Of a stretch of 64,000 bases of DNA, positions 7,813 through 16,342 are shown piece after piece. Origin of the DNA: Mesorhizobium sp. M2A.F.Ca.ET.046.03.2.1 (GTDB lineage Bacteria; Pseudomonadota; Alphaproteobacteria; Rhizobiales; Rhizobiaceae). Each line of letters opens with the position of its first letter. Position 1 is the first letter of the stretch. The notes beneath the pieces were generated by a model that saw nothing but the letters and a program-made list of their open reading frames with translations, did no database searches and was not told where the DNA came from. The DNA lies in the NCBI RefSeq assembly GCF_003952425.1, contig NZ_CP034449.1, positions 4,311,001 to 4,375,000 on the forward strand, read 5' to 3'. The translations under genes were made by a program, and so were the position numbers.

Positions 7813-9801
7813 GTGCAGTTGCGTGTTGGGGTGGGTCGCATCGTGGCGTGGTTGAACTGGAAAGGGCTTCGTGCCGACAGGCACGCCGCGCAGGGTTTGC
7901 TCGCAATCGGCCTGGTTGCCGCCGCCGCATCGATCCTGCTGCCACGCCTCGAATTTGGCGCCGACGCGCTGAGGCTCTGCCTGCAGATTTCCATCGCCAT
8001 CACAGCCGCGACGCTGTTTCTGTCGGCCATGTTCATCCAACGCATCGTCGACGATCGCCGGCAGATCGCCGAGAGCGAACAGCGCTTCCGCCGGGCCATG
8101 GAGGATTCGGCGATCGGCGTCGCCATTGTCGGGCTCGACGGGCGCATCGTTCAGGCCAATCCGGCCTTCGCCGACATGCTCGGCTATACCCGATCGGAAA
8201 TCGAGGCGCTGACGTTCCTCCAGATCACCCATCCCGACGACCTGCAGATCGGCCGCGAGACGATGATGAGCCTGAAGGAAGGCAAGATCCACTCCTTCCA
8301 TTTCGAGAAGCGGTATCTGCACAAGGACGGTACTCCGGTCTGGGCGCAGCTTGCGGGCTCGGTCATCCGCGAAGAGGGGACAGGCCGCCCGCTCTATCTG
8401 GTGTCGCAGATCGAGGACATCGACGCCCGCAAGCAGGCCGAGGCGCGCATCGCCGAGGCCGAGACCCGTTGGAATTTCGCGCTCACCAGCACCGGACAGG
8501 GAGTCTGGAGCCTCGATATGCGCAAGGGTGGCACAACCTATTCCGAAACCTGGGCGAAGATGCTGGGCTATGCCGCTGGCGAGCTCGACGGAGACCCGGA
8601 CCGCTGGCTGACCATGATCCATCCCGACGATCAGGCACGCGTCGCCGAGGCGGATCGCGCGCACCTTGCCGGCGAGACGCCCTTTTTCGAAGCCGAGTTC
8701 CGGATGCGCCACAAGGACGGCCACTGGGTCTGGATCCTCGACCGTGGCAAGACGATCGAGCGCGACGCCGAGGGCCGGGTGATCCGCGCCATCGGCAGCC
8801 TGACCGATATCACGCAGCGCAAGGAGGCCGAGACGCGGCTGATGGTTTCGGCGGCGATGCTGGCCGACGAGAAGGAGCGTCTGAGGGTCACGCTGCAGTC
8901 GATCGGCGACGCGGTGATTTGCACCGATGCCGCCAACCGCATCACCTTCATGAACCCCGTCGCGGAAAAGCTCACCGGCGTTGACGTCTGCGAAGCCCTT
9001 GGAAAGGTGCTCGGCCATGTCTATTGGGCGGTCGACGAGGAAAGCGGGCAGAGAATCGGCCTGACGCGTCCTTCGGCGTGCGAACAGCCTCGTTGCGACC
9101 AGAACACGCGCGCGGTTCTCGTGCGGCGCGACGACACGCGCTGCAGCATCCGCCAGGTGGTGTCGCCGATCATGAACGACCGCAAGCAGTTCTGCGGCCT
9201 GGTCATCGTCTTCCAGGACTTCACCGACGCGCGCGCCCTGCAGCGACAACTGGCCTACGCCGCCGCCCATGACGCGCTGACCGGGCTCGCCAACCGCTCG
9301 AGCTTCATGCGCACCATGGAGGAACTGGTCGACCAGTGCCGCCTCAATGGCGGCGAGCATCAGTTCATGTTCGTCGACCTCGACCACTTCAAGGCCGTCA
9401 ACGACACCGGCGGCCATGCCGCGGGCGATGCGCTGCTCAGGCGCGTGGCCGACACCCTGCGCAATGTGCTTGGCCCGGAAGAGATCGTCGCGCGGCTCGG
9501 CGGCGACGAGTTCGCCGTCATCCTCAAATCGGGCGACGCGGCGCGCGGGCCGATCGCGGCGCGCTCGATCATCGATGCCATCTGCAACCTCAATTTCAGC
9601 TGGGACGGCCGCCCGCATTTGATCGGCGCCAGCATCGGGCTCGCGCCGATCCGCGCCGGTTGCGGCGAGGTGGATGAGATCATCGCCCGCGCCGATGCCG
9701 CCTGCTACGATGCCAAGGCGGCAGGCCGCGGCTGCGTTTCCGCCGCGCCGGACGAAGCTTCGAGAGATGTGCCGCCCATGCCGCTCGCCGCGGCGTCCTG
9801 A
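7813..9801 (+). CDS. Membrane PAS-PAS-PAS-GGDEF diguanylate cyclase
   Basis: A 662-residue signalling protein. Two hydrophobic helices lie near residues 28-75. Three PAS folds follow at about 95-205, 215-335 and 345-480; the first two carry PAC-type tails (LYLVSQIEDIDARKQ, IGSLTDITQRKEAE). The catalytic GGDEF domain begins at DALTGLANRSSF and its active motif GGDEF is intact at residues 563-567. It should therefore make c-di-GMP from two GTP. The product-inhibition I-site (RxxD, five residues before GGDEF) is replaced by GPEE, so feedback inhibition is probably lost. No EAL domain follows. The start is GTG at 7813; no better start with a ribosome site is visible. The ligand of the PAS domains is unknown. 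Confidence 0.88.
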   Translation: MQLRVGVGRIVAWLNWKGLRADRHAAQGLLAIGLVAAAASILLPRLEFGADALRLCLQISIAITAATLFLSAMFIQRIVDDRRQIAESEQRFRRAMEDSAIGVAIVGLDGRIVQANPAFADMLGYTRSEIEALTFLQITHPDDLQIGRETMMSLKEGKIHSFHFEKRYLHKDGTPVWAQLAGSVIREEGTGRPLYLVSQIEDIDARKQAEARIAEAETRWNFALTSTGQGVWSLDMRKGGTTYSETWAKMLGYAAGELDGDPDRWLTMIHPDDQARVAEADRAHLAGETPFFEAEFRMRHKDGHWVWILDRGKTIERDAEGRVIRAIGSLTDITQRKEAETRLMVSAAMLADEKERLRVTLQSIGDAVICTDAANRITFMNPVAEKLTGVDVCEALGKVLGHVYWAVDEESGQRIGLTRPSACEQPRCDQNTRAVLVRRDDTRCSIRQVVSPIMNDRKQFCGLVIVFQDFTDARALQRQLAYAAAHDALTGLANRSSFMRTMEELVDQCRLNGGEHQFMFVDLDHFKAVNDTGGHAAGDALLRRVADTLRNVLGPEEIVARLGGDEFAVILKSGDAARGPIAARSIIDAICNLNFSWDGRPHLIGASIGLAPIRAGCGEVDEIIARADAACYDAKAAGRGCVSAAPDEASRDVPPMPLAAAS

Positions 9802-9831
9802 ACGGCGTCGGAAGGGTTCAGCCGCGGAAGA

Positions 9832-10710
9832 TCAGCGCGTCGGCACCGGATGGTCGCCGCGATAGTCGTAGAAGCCGCGACCAGTCTTGCGGCCGAGCCA
9901 GCCGGCCTCGACATATTTCACCAGCAGCGGACAAGGGCGGTATTTCGAGTCCGACAGGCCCTCATGCAGCACCTGCATGATCGACAGGCAGGTGTCGAGG
10001 CCGATGAAGTCGGCGAGCTGCAGCGGGCCCATCGGATGGTTGGCGCCGAGCCGCATGGCGGTATCGATGGCGTCGACCGTGCCGACGCCCTCATAGAGCG
10101 TGTAGATCGCCTCGTTGATCATCGGCAAAAGGATGCGGTTGACGATGAAGGCCGGGAAATCCTCGGAGACGGTGATCGTCTTGTCGAGGTGCTTCACATA
10201 GGTCTTGGCCGCCTCGAAGGTCTGGTCCTCGGTGGCGATGCCGCGCACTAGCTCGACCAGCTTCATCACCGGCACAGGATTCATGAAATGTATGCCGATG
10301 AAGCGCTCGGGACGGTCGGTCTGGGCGGCAAGCCGGGTGATCGAGATGGACGAGGTGTTGGTCGCCAGAATCGCTTCCGGATTGAGCTGCGGGCAGAGCT
10401 GCGCGTAGATCTTGCGCTTGACCGTCTCGTCCTCGGTCGCCGCCTCGATCACGAGGTCGGCGGCGGCGAGGTCGGCCATGGCCGGAGCGGCGGAGATGCG
10501 CGCCATCGCTTCGTTGCGCGCCTTTTCCTCAAGCTTGCCGGAACCGACTTGGCGGGCCATGTTGCCACTGATGGTGGCGATGCCCTTCTCGATCCGGTCG
10601 GCCGATATGTCGTGGATCAGGACCTTGTAGCCGCCCAGCGCAGAGACATGGGCGATACCGCCACCCATCTGACCCGCGCCGACAATGCCGATCGTCTCGA
10701 TCTTGCTCAT
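9832..10710 (-). CDS. hbd: 3-hydroxybutyryl-CoA dehydrogenase
   Basis: A 292-residue NAD(P)-dependent 3-hydroxyacyl-CoA dehydrogenase. It opens with a Rossmann motif, IGIVGAGQMGGGIAHV, and has the active-site segment ATNTSSISIT...HFMNPVPVMKLVELV, whose histidine pairs with a later glutamate. The C-terminal half carries NRILLPMINEAI and the dimerisation segment DTAMRLGANHPMGPLQLADFIG. It oxidises or forms 3-hydroxybutyryl-CoA in butanoate, PHB or fatty-acid metabolism. It follows etfB-etfA on the same strand but a strong terminator lies between (10843-10883), so it probably has its own promoter. ATG 10710 is the start; upstream codons in frame lack family similarity. Confidence 0.92.
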   Translation of the reverse strand: MSKIETIGIVGAGQMGGGIAHVSALGGYKVLIHDISADRIEKGIATISGNMARQVGSGKLEEKARNEAMARISAAPAMADLAAADLVIEAATEDETVKRKIYAQLCPQLNPEAILATNTSSISITRLAAQTDRPERFIGIHFMNPVPVMKLVELVRGIATEDQTFEAAKTYVKHLDKTITVSEDFPAFIVNRILLPMINEAIYTLYEGVGTVDAIDTAMRLGANHPMGPLQLADFIGLDTCLSIMQVLHEGLSDSKYRPCPLLVKYVEAGWLGRKTGRGFYDYRGDHPVPTR

Positions 10711-10842
10711 GAACCCCGATCCCGTCCGGAACGTCCGCACTTCCTTGAAGTACAAAGACGCTCCTGCTTGTTTGTTTCCCGCAATCCGGAGGCGAACCGC
10801 CGGATTGGCTCCGGACCTTGATGGCCCGCTTTTTGTGCAGTG

Positions 10843-10883
10843 CAAACTAAAAGGGCGGGGCGACTTCGTCTACCCCACCCTTT
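10843..10883 (-). terminator. Rho-independent terminator of etfB-etfA
   Basis: Read on the minus strand, AAAGGGTGGGG and CCCCGCCCTTT form an 11-bp stem with one G-U pair around a 12-nt loop, followed by TTTTAGTTTG. It begins 28 bp after the etfA stop. The structure is clear and separates etfA from hbd. Confidence 0.85.
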
Positions 10884-10911
10884 GGATTTTAATATGCCAG
10901 AACGGACGGCG

Positions 10912-11841
10912 TCAAAGCGCCTTTTGCAGCTCCGGCAAAATGACGAAGAGATCGCCGACCAAGCCGTAATCGGCAACCTGGAAGATCGGCGCCTCCTCGT
11001 CCTTGTTGATGGCGACGATCACCTTGGAGTCCTTCATGCCGGCCAGGTGCTGGATGGCGCCGGAGATGCCGACGGCAATGTAGAGGTCGGGCGCGACCAC
11101 CTTGCCGGTCTGGCCGACCTGCCAGTCGTTCGGGGCATAGCCCGCGTCGACCGCGGCGCGGGACGCGCCGACCGCGGCGCCGAGCTTGTCGGCGACCGGC
11201 AGGATGACTTCCTGGAACTTCTCCGAAGAGCCGAGCGCGCGGCCGCCGGAGATGATGATCTTGGCCGAGGTCAGTTCCGGACGATCGTTCTCCGAGAGCT
11301 TGTTCTCGACGAAGGACGACAGGCCGGGGTTGGCGGCGGCGCCGACCGTCTCGACCGCGGCAGAACCACCTTCCGGCGCTGCCGCGAAGGAGGCGGTGCG
11401 CACCGTGATGACCTTCTTGGCGTCGGTCGACTGGACGGTCTGGATGGCGTTGCCGGCATAGATCGGCCGCTTGAAGGTGTCAGGCGAGACCACTTCGATG
11501 ATTTCCGACACCTGGGCGACGTCGAGCAGGGCGGCGACGCGCGGCGCGATGTTCTTGCCGGCGGAAGTGGCCGGCGCGATGATCGTGTCGTAGCCGCCCG
11601 CAAGCGAGACGACGAGAGCCGCAGTCGGCTCGGCGAGGCGTTCCGAAAGCTCGTCCGCTTCGGCCAGCAGCACTTTCCGAACGCCCTTCAGCTTGGCGGC
11701 GGCGTCGGCCGCGCCCTTGGCGCCCTTGCCGGCCACCAGCACGTCGACTTCCGCGCCGATCTGGAGCGCCGCCGACAGCGCCTTGGCGGTCTGGTCGGAA
11801 AGGCTTGCGTTGTCGTGTTCGGCGATGAGGAGAATTGCCAT
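10912..11841 (-). CDS. etfA: Electron transfer flavoprotein alpha subunit
   Basis: A 309-residue EtfA. The N-terminal alpha/beta domain is followed by the FAD-binding C-terminal domain with the diagnostic [15 protein letters not shown], then [45 protein letters not shown]. With EtfB it takes electrons from acyl-CoA and other primary dehydrogenases and passes them to ETF:ubiquinone oxidoreductase in the membrane. It starts 23 bp after etfB on the same strand and is followed by a terminator. Length is typical. Confidence 0.97.
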   Translation of the reverse strand: MAILLIAEHDNASLSDQTAKALSAALQIGAEVDVLVAGKGAKGAADAAAKLKGVRKVLLAEADELSERLAEPTAALVVSLAGGYDTIIAPATSAGKNIAPRVAALLDVAQVSEIIEVVSPDTFKRPIYAGNAIQTVQSTDAKKVITVRTASFAAAPEGGSAAVETVGAAANPGLSSFVENKLSENDRPELTSAKIIISGGRALGSSEKFQEVILPVADKLGAAVGASRAAVDAGYAPNDWQVGQTGKVVAPDLYIAVGISGAIQHLAGMKDSKVIVAINKDEEAPIFQVADYGLVGDLFVILPELQKAL

Positions 11842-11864
11842 TGTCTTTATCCTTTCCCGATCGC

Positions 11865-12614
11865 TTAGAGCACGCCGGCTTCGTTCTTCAGCTTCTCGAC
11901 CAGCTCGGCCACCGACTTCACCTTGACGCCCGCCTTGCGGCCGCCCGGCTCCTCGGTCTTGATCACCTTGAGGCGCGGCTTGACGTCGGCGCCGAAGTCG
12001 GCCGGGCTCTTCTCGTCGAGCGGCTTCTTCTTCGCCTTCATGATGTTGGGCAGCGATGCATAGCGCGGCTGGTTGAGGCGAAGGTCGGCGGTGACGATCG
12101 CCGGCATCTTCAGTTCGACCGTCTGCAGGCCGCCGTCGACCTCGCGCGTCACCTTGGCATGATCGCCGGCAAGCTCGACCTTGGAGGCGAAGGTGCCCTG
12201 CGACCAGCCAAGCAGCGCCGCCAGCATCTGGCCGGTCTGGTTCGAATCGTCATCGATCGCCTGCTTGCCGAGGATGACGAGGCCGGGCTTCTCCGCCTCG
12301 ACCACGCCCTTCAGCACCTTGGCGACGCCGAGCGGCTCGGTCTGCTCGTCAGTCTTAACCAGAATGGCCCGGTCGGCGCCCATGGCGAGCGCGGTGCGCA
12401 GCGTTTCCTGCGCCTGCTGCGGGCCGACCGAGACGACGATGATCTCTTCCGCCTTGCCGGCTTCCTTGATGCGGATCGCTTCCTCGACCGCGATCTCGTC
12501 GAACGGGTTCATCGCCATCTTGACATTGGCGAGCTCGACGCCGAGTCCGTCGGCTTTCACCCGGACCTTGACGTTGGCATCCACAACCCGCTTCACGGGC
12601 ACAAGGATCTTCAT
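11865..12614 (-). CDS. etfB: Electron transfer flavoprotein beta subunit
   Basis: A 249-residue EtfB. It begins [19 protein letters not shown] and carries the AMP-binding and acyl-CoA-dehydrogenase recognition region around [19 protein letters not shown]; the ETF-beta signature [20 protein letters not shown] is also present. It pairs with EtfA to form the soluble electron carrier of beta-oxidation and amino-acid catabolism. A good ribosome site (AGGTGAC on the minus strand) precedes ATG 12614. It is the first gene of the etfBA unit. Confidence 0.97.
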   Translation of the reverse strand: MKILVPVKRVVDANVKVRVKADGLGVELANVKMAMNPFDEIAVEEAIRIKEAGKAEEIIVVSVGPQQAQETLRTALAMGADRAILVKTDEQTEPLGVAKVLKGVVEAEKPGLVILGKQAIDDDSNQTGQMLAALLGWSQGTFASKVELAGDHAKVTREVDGGLQTVELKMPAIVTADLRLNQPRYASLPNIMKAKKKPLDEKSPADFGADVKPRLKVIKTEEPGGRKAGVKVKSVAELVEKLKNEAGVL

Positions 12615-12776
12615 TTTCCTGTCACCTCTCCTGAGATAGTCGGGGCGCTATAGCAGCGTACGCCCTGTCAGAGTTGTCGAAAGCCGACATTACGGGCGGA
12701 ATATCCGCCCAGCGGTGCCGTTTCCGTAGTGGCGGCAAATCCGCGCGTCAATATCCCACGAGGCACCCAAATCGGT

Positions 12777-13586
12777 TCAGTCCCGAGGCGTCGCTGCTCC
12801 ACGGCCCCATTGCGACCCCGGCTGCGCCGGGGTGCCGTCGCTCGCGGCGGGCTCGACGGGGACAGGCGGCTGCTGGATGTTCGGCGTCGGGTCCGGCTCG
12901 CCGTCGGCGCCGGCCAGCAGCGGCACGCCGCGGCTGCGCAGCACCAGCACCAGCACGAATCCGGCGAGGATGCCGCCGATATGGCAGGCCCAGGAAATCC
13001 GGTCCTCTCCGCCGGCGGCGAACATCACGATCTGGAACAGGATCCAGAGGATCAGCGGGATGAAGGCCGGAATGCGCAAGGGGATGCGGGCAAAGGCCAG
13101 CACCCAGACTTTCACGCGAGGGTAGAGAATCAGATAGGCGGTGACGACGCCGGCAATGGCGCCGGACGCGCCGATCAGCGGCACCTGCGAATCCCAGGCC
13201 ACCAGCCCCTGGAAGAAAGCGCCGGCGACAGCGCAGGCCAAGTAGAAGATCAGGTAGCGTATGTGGCCGAGCGCATCCTCGACATTGTCGCCGAACACCC
13301 ACAGGAACAGCATGTTGCCGCCTAGATGGAAAATGTCGGCGTGCAGGAAGGAATAGGTGAGATAGCTGAGGCTTTCGGGTATGACGACGAATTCAGGCGA
13401 CAGCTCGACCTTGTGGTGGACCACCGAGGGAATGAAGCCGAGGCCGAGAACCGCGGCATTGGTGAAGTTCTCACCGCCAAGCGTGGTCGCCAGATAGACC
13501 AGCGCATTCACCACCATCAGACCGATCGTCACATATTGCAGACGGATGTGGCGCAGCCTGTTGGTGTCGTAAAGCGGGATGAACAT
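12777..13586 (-). CDS. Rhomboid-family intramembrane serine protease
   Basis: A 269-residue polytopic membrane protein. The serine protease dyad is intact: S141 in GASGAIAG and H202 in ACHIGGILAG. The oxyanion-hole segment HLGGNMLFLWVFGDNVED is also present, with N91. Six hydrophobic helices form the rhomboid core; the last 45 residues are a proline-rich, probably disordered tail (PDPTPNIQQPPVPVEP). Rhomboids cleave transmembrane segments of other proteins; substrates here are unknown. It lies 21 bp downstream of the adenosyltransferase gene on the same strand and may be co-transcribed. Confidence 0.92.
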   Translation of the reverse strand: MFIPLYDTNRLRHIRLQYVTIGLMVVNALVYLATTLGGENFTNAAVLGLGFIPSVVHHKVELSPEFVVIPESLSYLTYSFLHADIFHLGGNMLFLWVFGDNVEDALGHIRYLIFYLACAVAGAFFQGLVAWDSQVPLIGASGAIAGVVTAYLILYPRVKVWVLAFARIPLRIPAFIPLILWILFQIVMFAAGGEDRISWACHIGGILAGFVLVLVLRSRGVPLLAGADGEPDPTPNIQQPPVPVEPAASDGTPAQPGSQWGRGAATPRD

Positions 13587-13607
13587 CGGACCCTCCCGCC
13601 CCTGGAT

Positions 13608-14189
13608 TCAGCGGTTCTTGCCGGGAACCCATAGCACGTCGGCCTTTCCATTGTCATTGACCGCACGGGCGGCAACGAACAGGAAATCCGAGACGCGGTT
13701 GACGTATTTGAGCGCCTCGCGGTTGACATGCTCGGTCGGATCCTGGGCCAGCGCCACCATCAGGCGCTCGGCCCTGCGCGCCACGGTGCGGGCCAGATGG
13801 AGCGCGGCCGCGGCCGGCGTGCCGCCGTTCAGCACGAAGGATTTCAGCGGCTGCAGGTCCTTGTTGAGGAGGTCGATGTCCTGTTCGACGCGGCCGGTCT
13901 GGGCGGCGACGATACGCAGCGGCTCGTATTCCAGGGGCTTGCCGCCGTCGGGCACGGCGAGGTCGGCTCCCAGATCGAACAGATCGTTCTGAATGCGCGA
14001 CAGCATGGCCTCGATCGCGGGATGTTGGCCGGCGGTATGGATGCGGGCCATGCCGATGCAGGCATTGGCCTCGTCGACCGTGCCATAGGCGTCGACGCGC
14101 AGGTCGGATTTCAGCCGCCGCTCGCCGGTGCCGAGCCCGGTGGTGCCGTCATCGCCGGTGCGGGTGTAGATCTTGTTGAGCTTGACCAT
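13608..14189 (-). CDS. PduO-type cob(I)alamin adenosyltransferase
   Basis: A 193-residue four-helix-bundle adenosyltransferase. The ATP-binding N-terminal signature TRTGDDGTTGLGTGERR is present, followed by DAYGTVDEANA and the RRAER motif with NREALKYVNRVSDFLFVAAR near the C-terminus, all typical of PduO/MMAB proteins. It transfers the adenosyl group of ATP to cob(I)alamin to make coenzyme B12, needed for example by methylmalonyl-CoA mutase. It sits between a HIG1 protein gene and the rhomboid gene, close to etfBA and hbd, an arrangement consistent with acyl-CoA metabolism. Confidence 0.93.
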   Translation of the reverse strand: MVKLNKIYTRTGDDGTTGLGTGERRLKSDLRVDAYGTVDEANACIGMARIHTAGQHPAIEAMLSRIQNDLFDLGADLAVPDGGKPLEYEPLRIVAAQTGRVEQDIDLLNKDLQPLKSFVLNGGTPAAAALHLARTVARRAERLMVALAQDPTEHVNREALKYVNRVSDFLFVAARAVNDNGKADVLWVPGKNR

Positions 14190-14207
14190 AACGTCCCCAA
14201 AAGACCT

Positions 14208-14399
14208 CTATTTGCGCGTGAAATAGACCACCAGCAACAGCAGCGCCAACGCCACGGCCTGCAGCATCACACGGGCTTGCATCAGCTTGTTCGAGGTGAC
14301 GCCGGAGCCGCCGCGCATCATGTTGATCAGGCCGCGAACCAGCACGATCAGCACGGCCGCCATCGCGATGACGGCGAGAATCTTCAAGACGATGACCAT
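14208..14399 (-). CDS. HIG1-domain twin-helix membrane protein
   Basis: A 63-residue protein with two membrane helices (about residues 4-22 and 45-61) joined by a basic loop, MMRGGSGVTSNKLMQARVMLQ. This helix-loop-helix with SNKLMxARVxLQ matches the HIG1/Rcf1-like domain found in alphaproteobacteria and mitochondria. Mitochondrial relatives assist cytochrome oxidase and supercomplex assembly. A similar role here is inference from the family. It precedes the adenosyltransferase gene by 18 bp on the same strand, suggesting one transcript. Confidence 0.8.
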   Translation of the reverse strand: MVIVLKILAVIAMAAVLIVLVRGLINMMRGGSGVTSNKLMQARVMLQAVALALLLLVVYFTRK

Positions 14400-14424
14400 C
14401 TGGCTGGCTCCGGTTCAGTTTCGG

Positions 14425-15291
14425 TCAGGCGCGCCTGGCGAGCACGCGGTACAGCATTGACGCCGGCAGGATGCGTTTGAGTGCCGCGCCGATCCTGGCC
14501 GGCACCGTTACCACATAGTGCGGGCGCGGGCGCTGTGACAGAAGCGCGTGGCGGAGCGCGTTGTGCACGACCTCCGGCCCGGGCTTCAGCTTCGACACGC
14601 TGCCGCCGGCCTGGAGCCGGGCGAGCTGCGCCTGATAATCCGCGCGGTGGACGGACTTTTCGACATCGATGTTCTTCAGGAACCAGGGCAGGCCATTGCT
14701 GGCGATCTTCGACGTCACCGGTCCCGGTTCGATGAGGGAAAGGTGGATGCCGCTGCCGTCGAGTTCCTGGCGCATGCACAGCATCAGGCCTTCGATGGCG
14801 TGCTTGGATGCCGAATAGGCGCCGCGGAAGCGGACAGGCGCCAGTCCGAGGATCGAGGAGCAATGGACGAGACGGCCGTGCCCCTGGCGACGCATGACCG
14901 GCATGACGCGCCGGGTGAGATCATGCCAGCCGAAGAAATTGGCCTCGAACTGCTCGCGCAGCGCTGCGACCGGCAGGTCCTCGACGGCGCCGGGCTGAGC
15001 GTAGGCGCCGTTGTTGAACAGCGCGTCCAGCGTGCCGCCGGTGCGTTCAAGCACCGCCTCGACCAGCGCGGCGATGGATTCCGGCTCACGATAATCGAGA
15101 TAGAAGGCCTCCAGGCCGTCGGCCTCGAGCACGGCTATGTCGGCCGGCTTGCGCGCCGTTGCGAAGACCCGCCAGCCCTCCGCCTTCAGCGCCCGCGCGC
15201 AATACGCGCCGATGCCGGAGGAGGCCCCGGTGACGATGACGGTGCGCAATTCTTTCGCGACGGTGGACGTTGTCTGACCTGGGGTTGCCAT
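14425..15291 (-). CDS. Short-chain dehydrogenase/reductase
   Basis: A 288-residue classical SDR. The cofactor motif TGASSGIG is near residue 23, the NNGAYAQPG segment follows, and the catalytic Ser-Tyr-Lys set is in HCSSILGLAP and YSASKHAIEG. The extended C-terminus (about 90 residues after the active site) resembles the larger oxidoreductases that act on hydrophobic substrates such as retinoids or lipids. The substrate cannot be assigned. I chose ATG 15291 over a TTG three codons upstream. It reads away from the divergent yihY-like gene. Confidence 0.88.
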   Translation of the reverse strand: MATPGQTTSTVAKELRTVIVTGASSGIGAYCARALKAEGWRVFATARKPADIAVLEADGLEAFYLDYREPESIAALVEAVLERTGGTLDALFNNGAYAQPGAVEDLPVAALREQFEANFFGWHDLTRRVMPVMRRQGHGRLVHCSSILGLAPVRFRGAYSASKHAIEGLMLCMRQELDGSGIHLSLIEPGPVTSKIASNGLPWFLKNIDVEKSVHRADYQAQLARLQAGGSVSKLKPGPEVVHNALRHALLSQRPRPHYVVTVPARIGAALKRILPASMLYRVLARRA

Positions 15292-15349
15292 TTGCTGCAA
15301 TCACTTCCCATATTCGCGGCGTCGACACAATCGAGCGGAGCGCGGGTCC

Positions 15350-16201
15350 TTGCTCAGGAATATCGTCGCCGTCAAGCGCGTGCTCTACGATGCGATCGGC
15401 CATTTCAACAATGACGACGGCTGGGCGATGGCCAGCCATCTCGCCATCACCTCGCTGATGGCGTTGTTTCCGTTCCTGATCTTCGCCACGACACTGGCCA
15501 GCTTCCTCGGCGCGCAGGCGTTCTCGGACACGGCGGTGCATCTCGTCTTCGACACCTGGCCGGAGCAGATCGCCAAGCCGATCGCGCGCGAGGTGCAGAA
15601 CGTTCTCACCGTCAGGCGAACCGACCTTTTGACCTACGGCGTCGTGCTTGCCGCCTATTTCGCGTCGAACGGCATCGAGGCGCTGCGCACCTCGCTCAAC
15701 CGGGCCTATCGTGTCACCGAAACGCGCGGCATCATCCACCGCAGGGTGCAAAGCATCATTTTCGTGCTGATCGCCACGGCCTGTTTCCTGGCCGTCAGCG
15801 TGCTTCTGGTGTTCGCCCCTCTGCTGGCCAGGCTGGCGGAGGCGCATCTCGAATGGATCAAGCCCTATATGGGCACCATCACGCTGTGGCGTTACGTCGT
15901 CGCCTCCACCGTCATCGTCATCGGGCTGTTCTCGGTGCATATCTGGCTGCCGGCCGGCAAGCGCCGCTTTGTCTCGATCATACCGGGCATCGTCTTCACG
16001 CTGATCGCCTGGCTCGCCGGCTCGACCATCTTCGCCACCTATCTCGATCATTTCTCGTCCTACGTGACGACCTATGCGGGGCTCGCCTCGATCATGATCG
16101 CGGTGGTTTTCCTCTACATCATCTCGGCGATCTTCATCCTCGGCGGCGAGCTCAACGCCGCCATCAGCCGCTATCTGGAGGCGCGTGCGCGCGTCGGGTG
16201 A
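15350..16201 (+). CDS. YihY/BrkB family inner-membrane protein
   Basis: A 283-residue membrane protein with about six hydrophobic helices, beginning with an amphipathic segment (GWAMASHLAITSLMALFPFLIF) and including YGVVLAAYFASNGIEALRTSLNRAYR. These are hallmarks of the YihY/BrkB family, formerly mislabelled RNase BN. The biochemical role of the family is unsettled; transport or envelope stability is suggested. The likely start is TTG at 15350, preceded by a GCGGAG ribosome site. The gene converges on the EamA gene, and the two are separated by an unusual short-unit inverted repeat. Confidence 0.88.
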   Translation: MLRNIVAVKRVLYDAIGHFNNDDGWAMASHLAITSLMALFPFLIFATTLASFLGAQAFSDTAVHLVFDTWPEQIAKPIAREVQNVLTVRRTDLLTYGVVLAAYFASNGIEALRTSLNRAYRVTETRGIIHRRVQSIIFVLIATACFLAVSVLLVFAPLLARLAEAHLEWIKPYMGTITLWRYVVASTVIVIGLFSVHIWLPAGKRRFVSIIPGIVFTLIAWLAGSTIFATYLDHFSSYVTTYAGLASIMIAVVFLYIISAIFILGGELNAAISRYLEARARVG

Positions 16202-16213
16202 GTTGCGTCGGTA

Positions 16214-16342
16214 GAGGAATTGAAGAAATGAAGAATTGAGGAATTGAAGAAAAAGCGATCCGGCGCTGCCGGCTTCTTCTTCAGTTCTTCAGTTCTTCAG
16301 TTCCTCAGTTCTCCGTTCTTCAATTCTTCAATTCCTCAATTC
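16214..16342. repeat. Low-complexity inverted repeat of GAAGAATT-like units
   Basis: The left arm (16214-16251) is built from variants of GAATTGAAGAA and GAATTGAGGAATTG. The right arm (16271-16342) is built from the reverse complements TTCTTCAATTC, TTCCTCAG and TTCTTCAG, repeated about eight times. A GC-rich spacer containing CCGGCGCTGCCGG lies between. The transcript from either convergent gene could fold into a long hairpin. The last codons of the EamA gene run into the right arm. Confidence 0.8.

Noticed and set aside
7028..7945. A minus-strand gene opposite the NrsF gene
   Set aside because: Very arginine-rich, no start signal, and entirely opposite a well-supported membrane protein.
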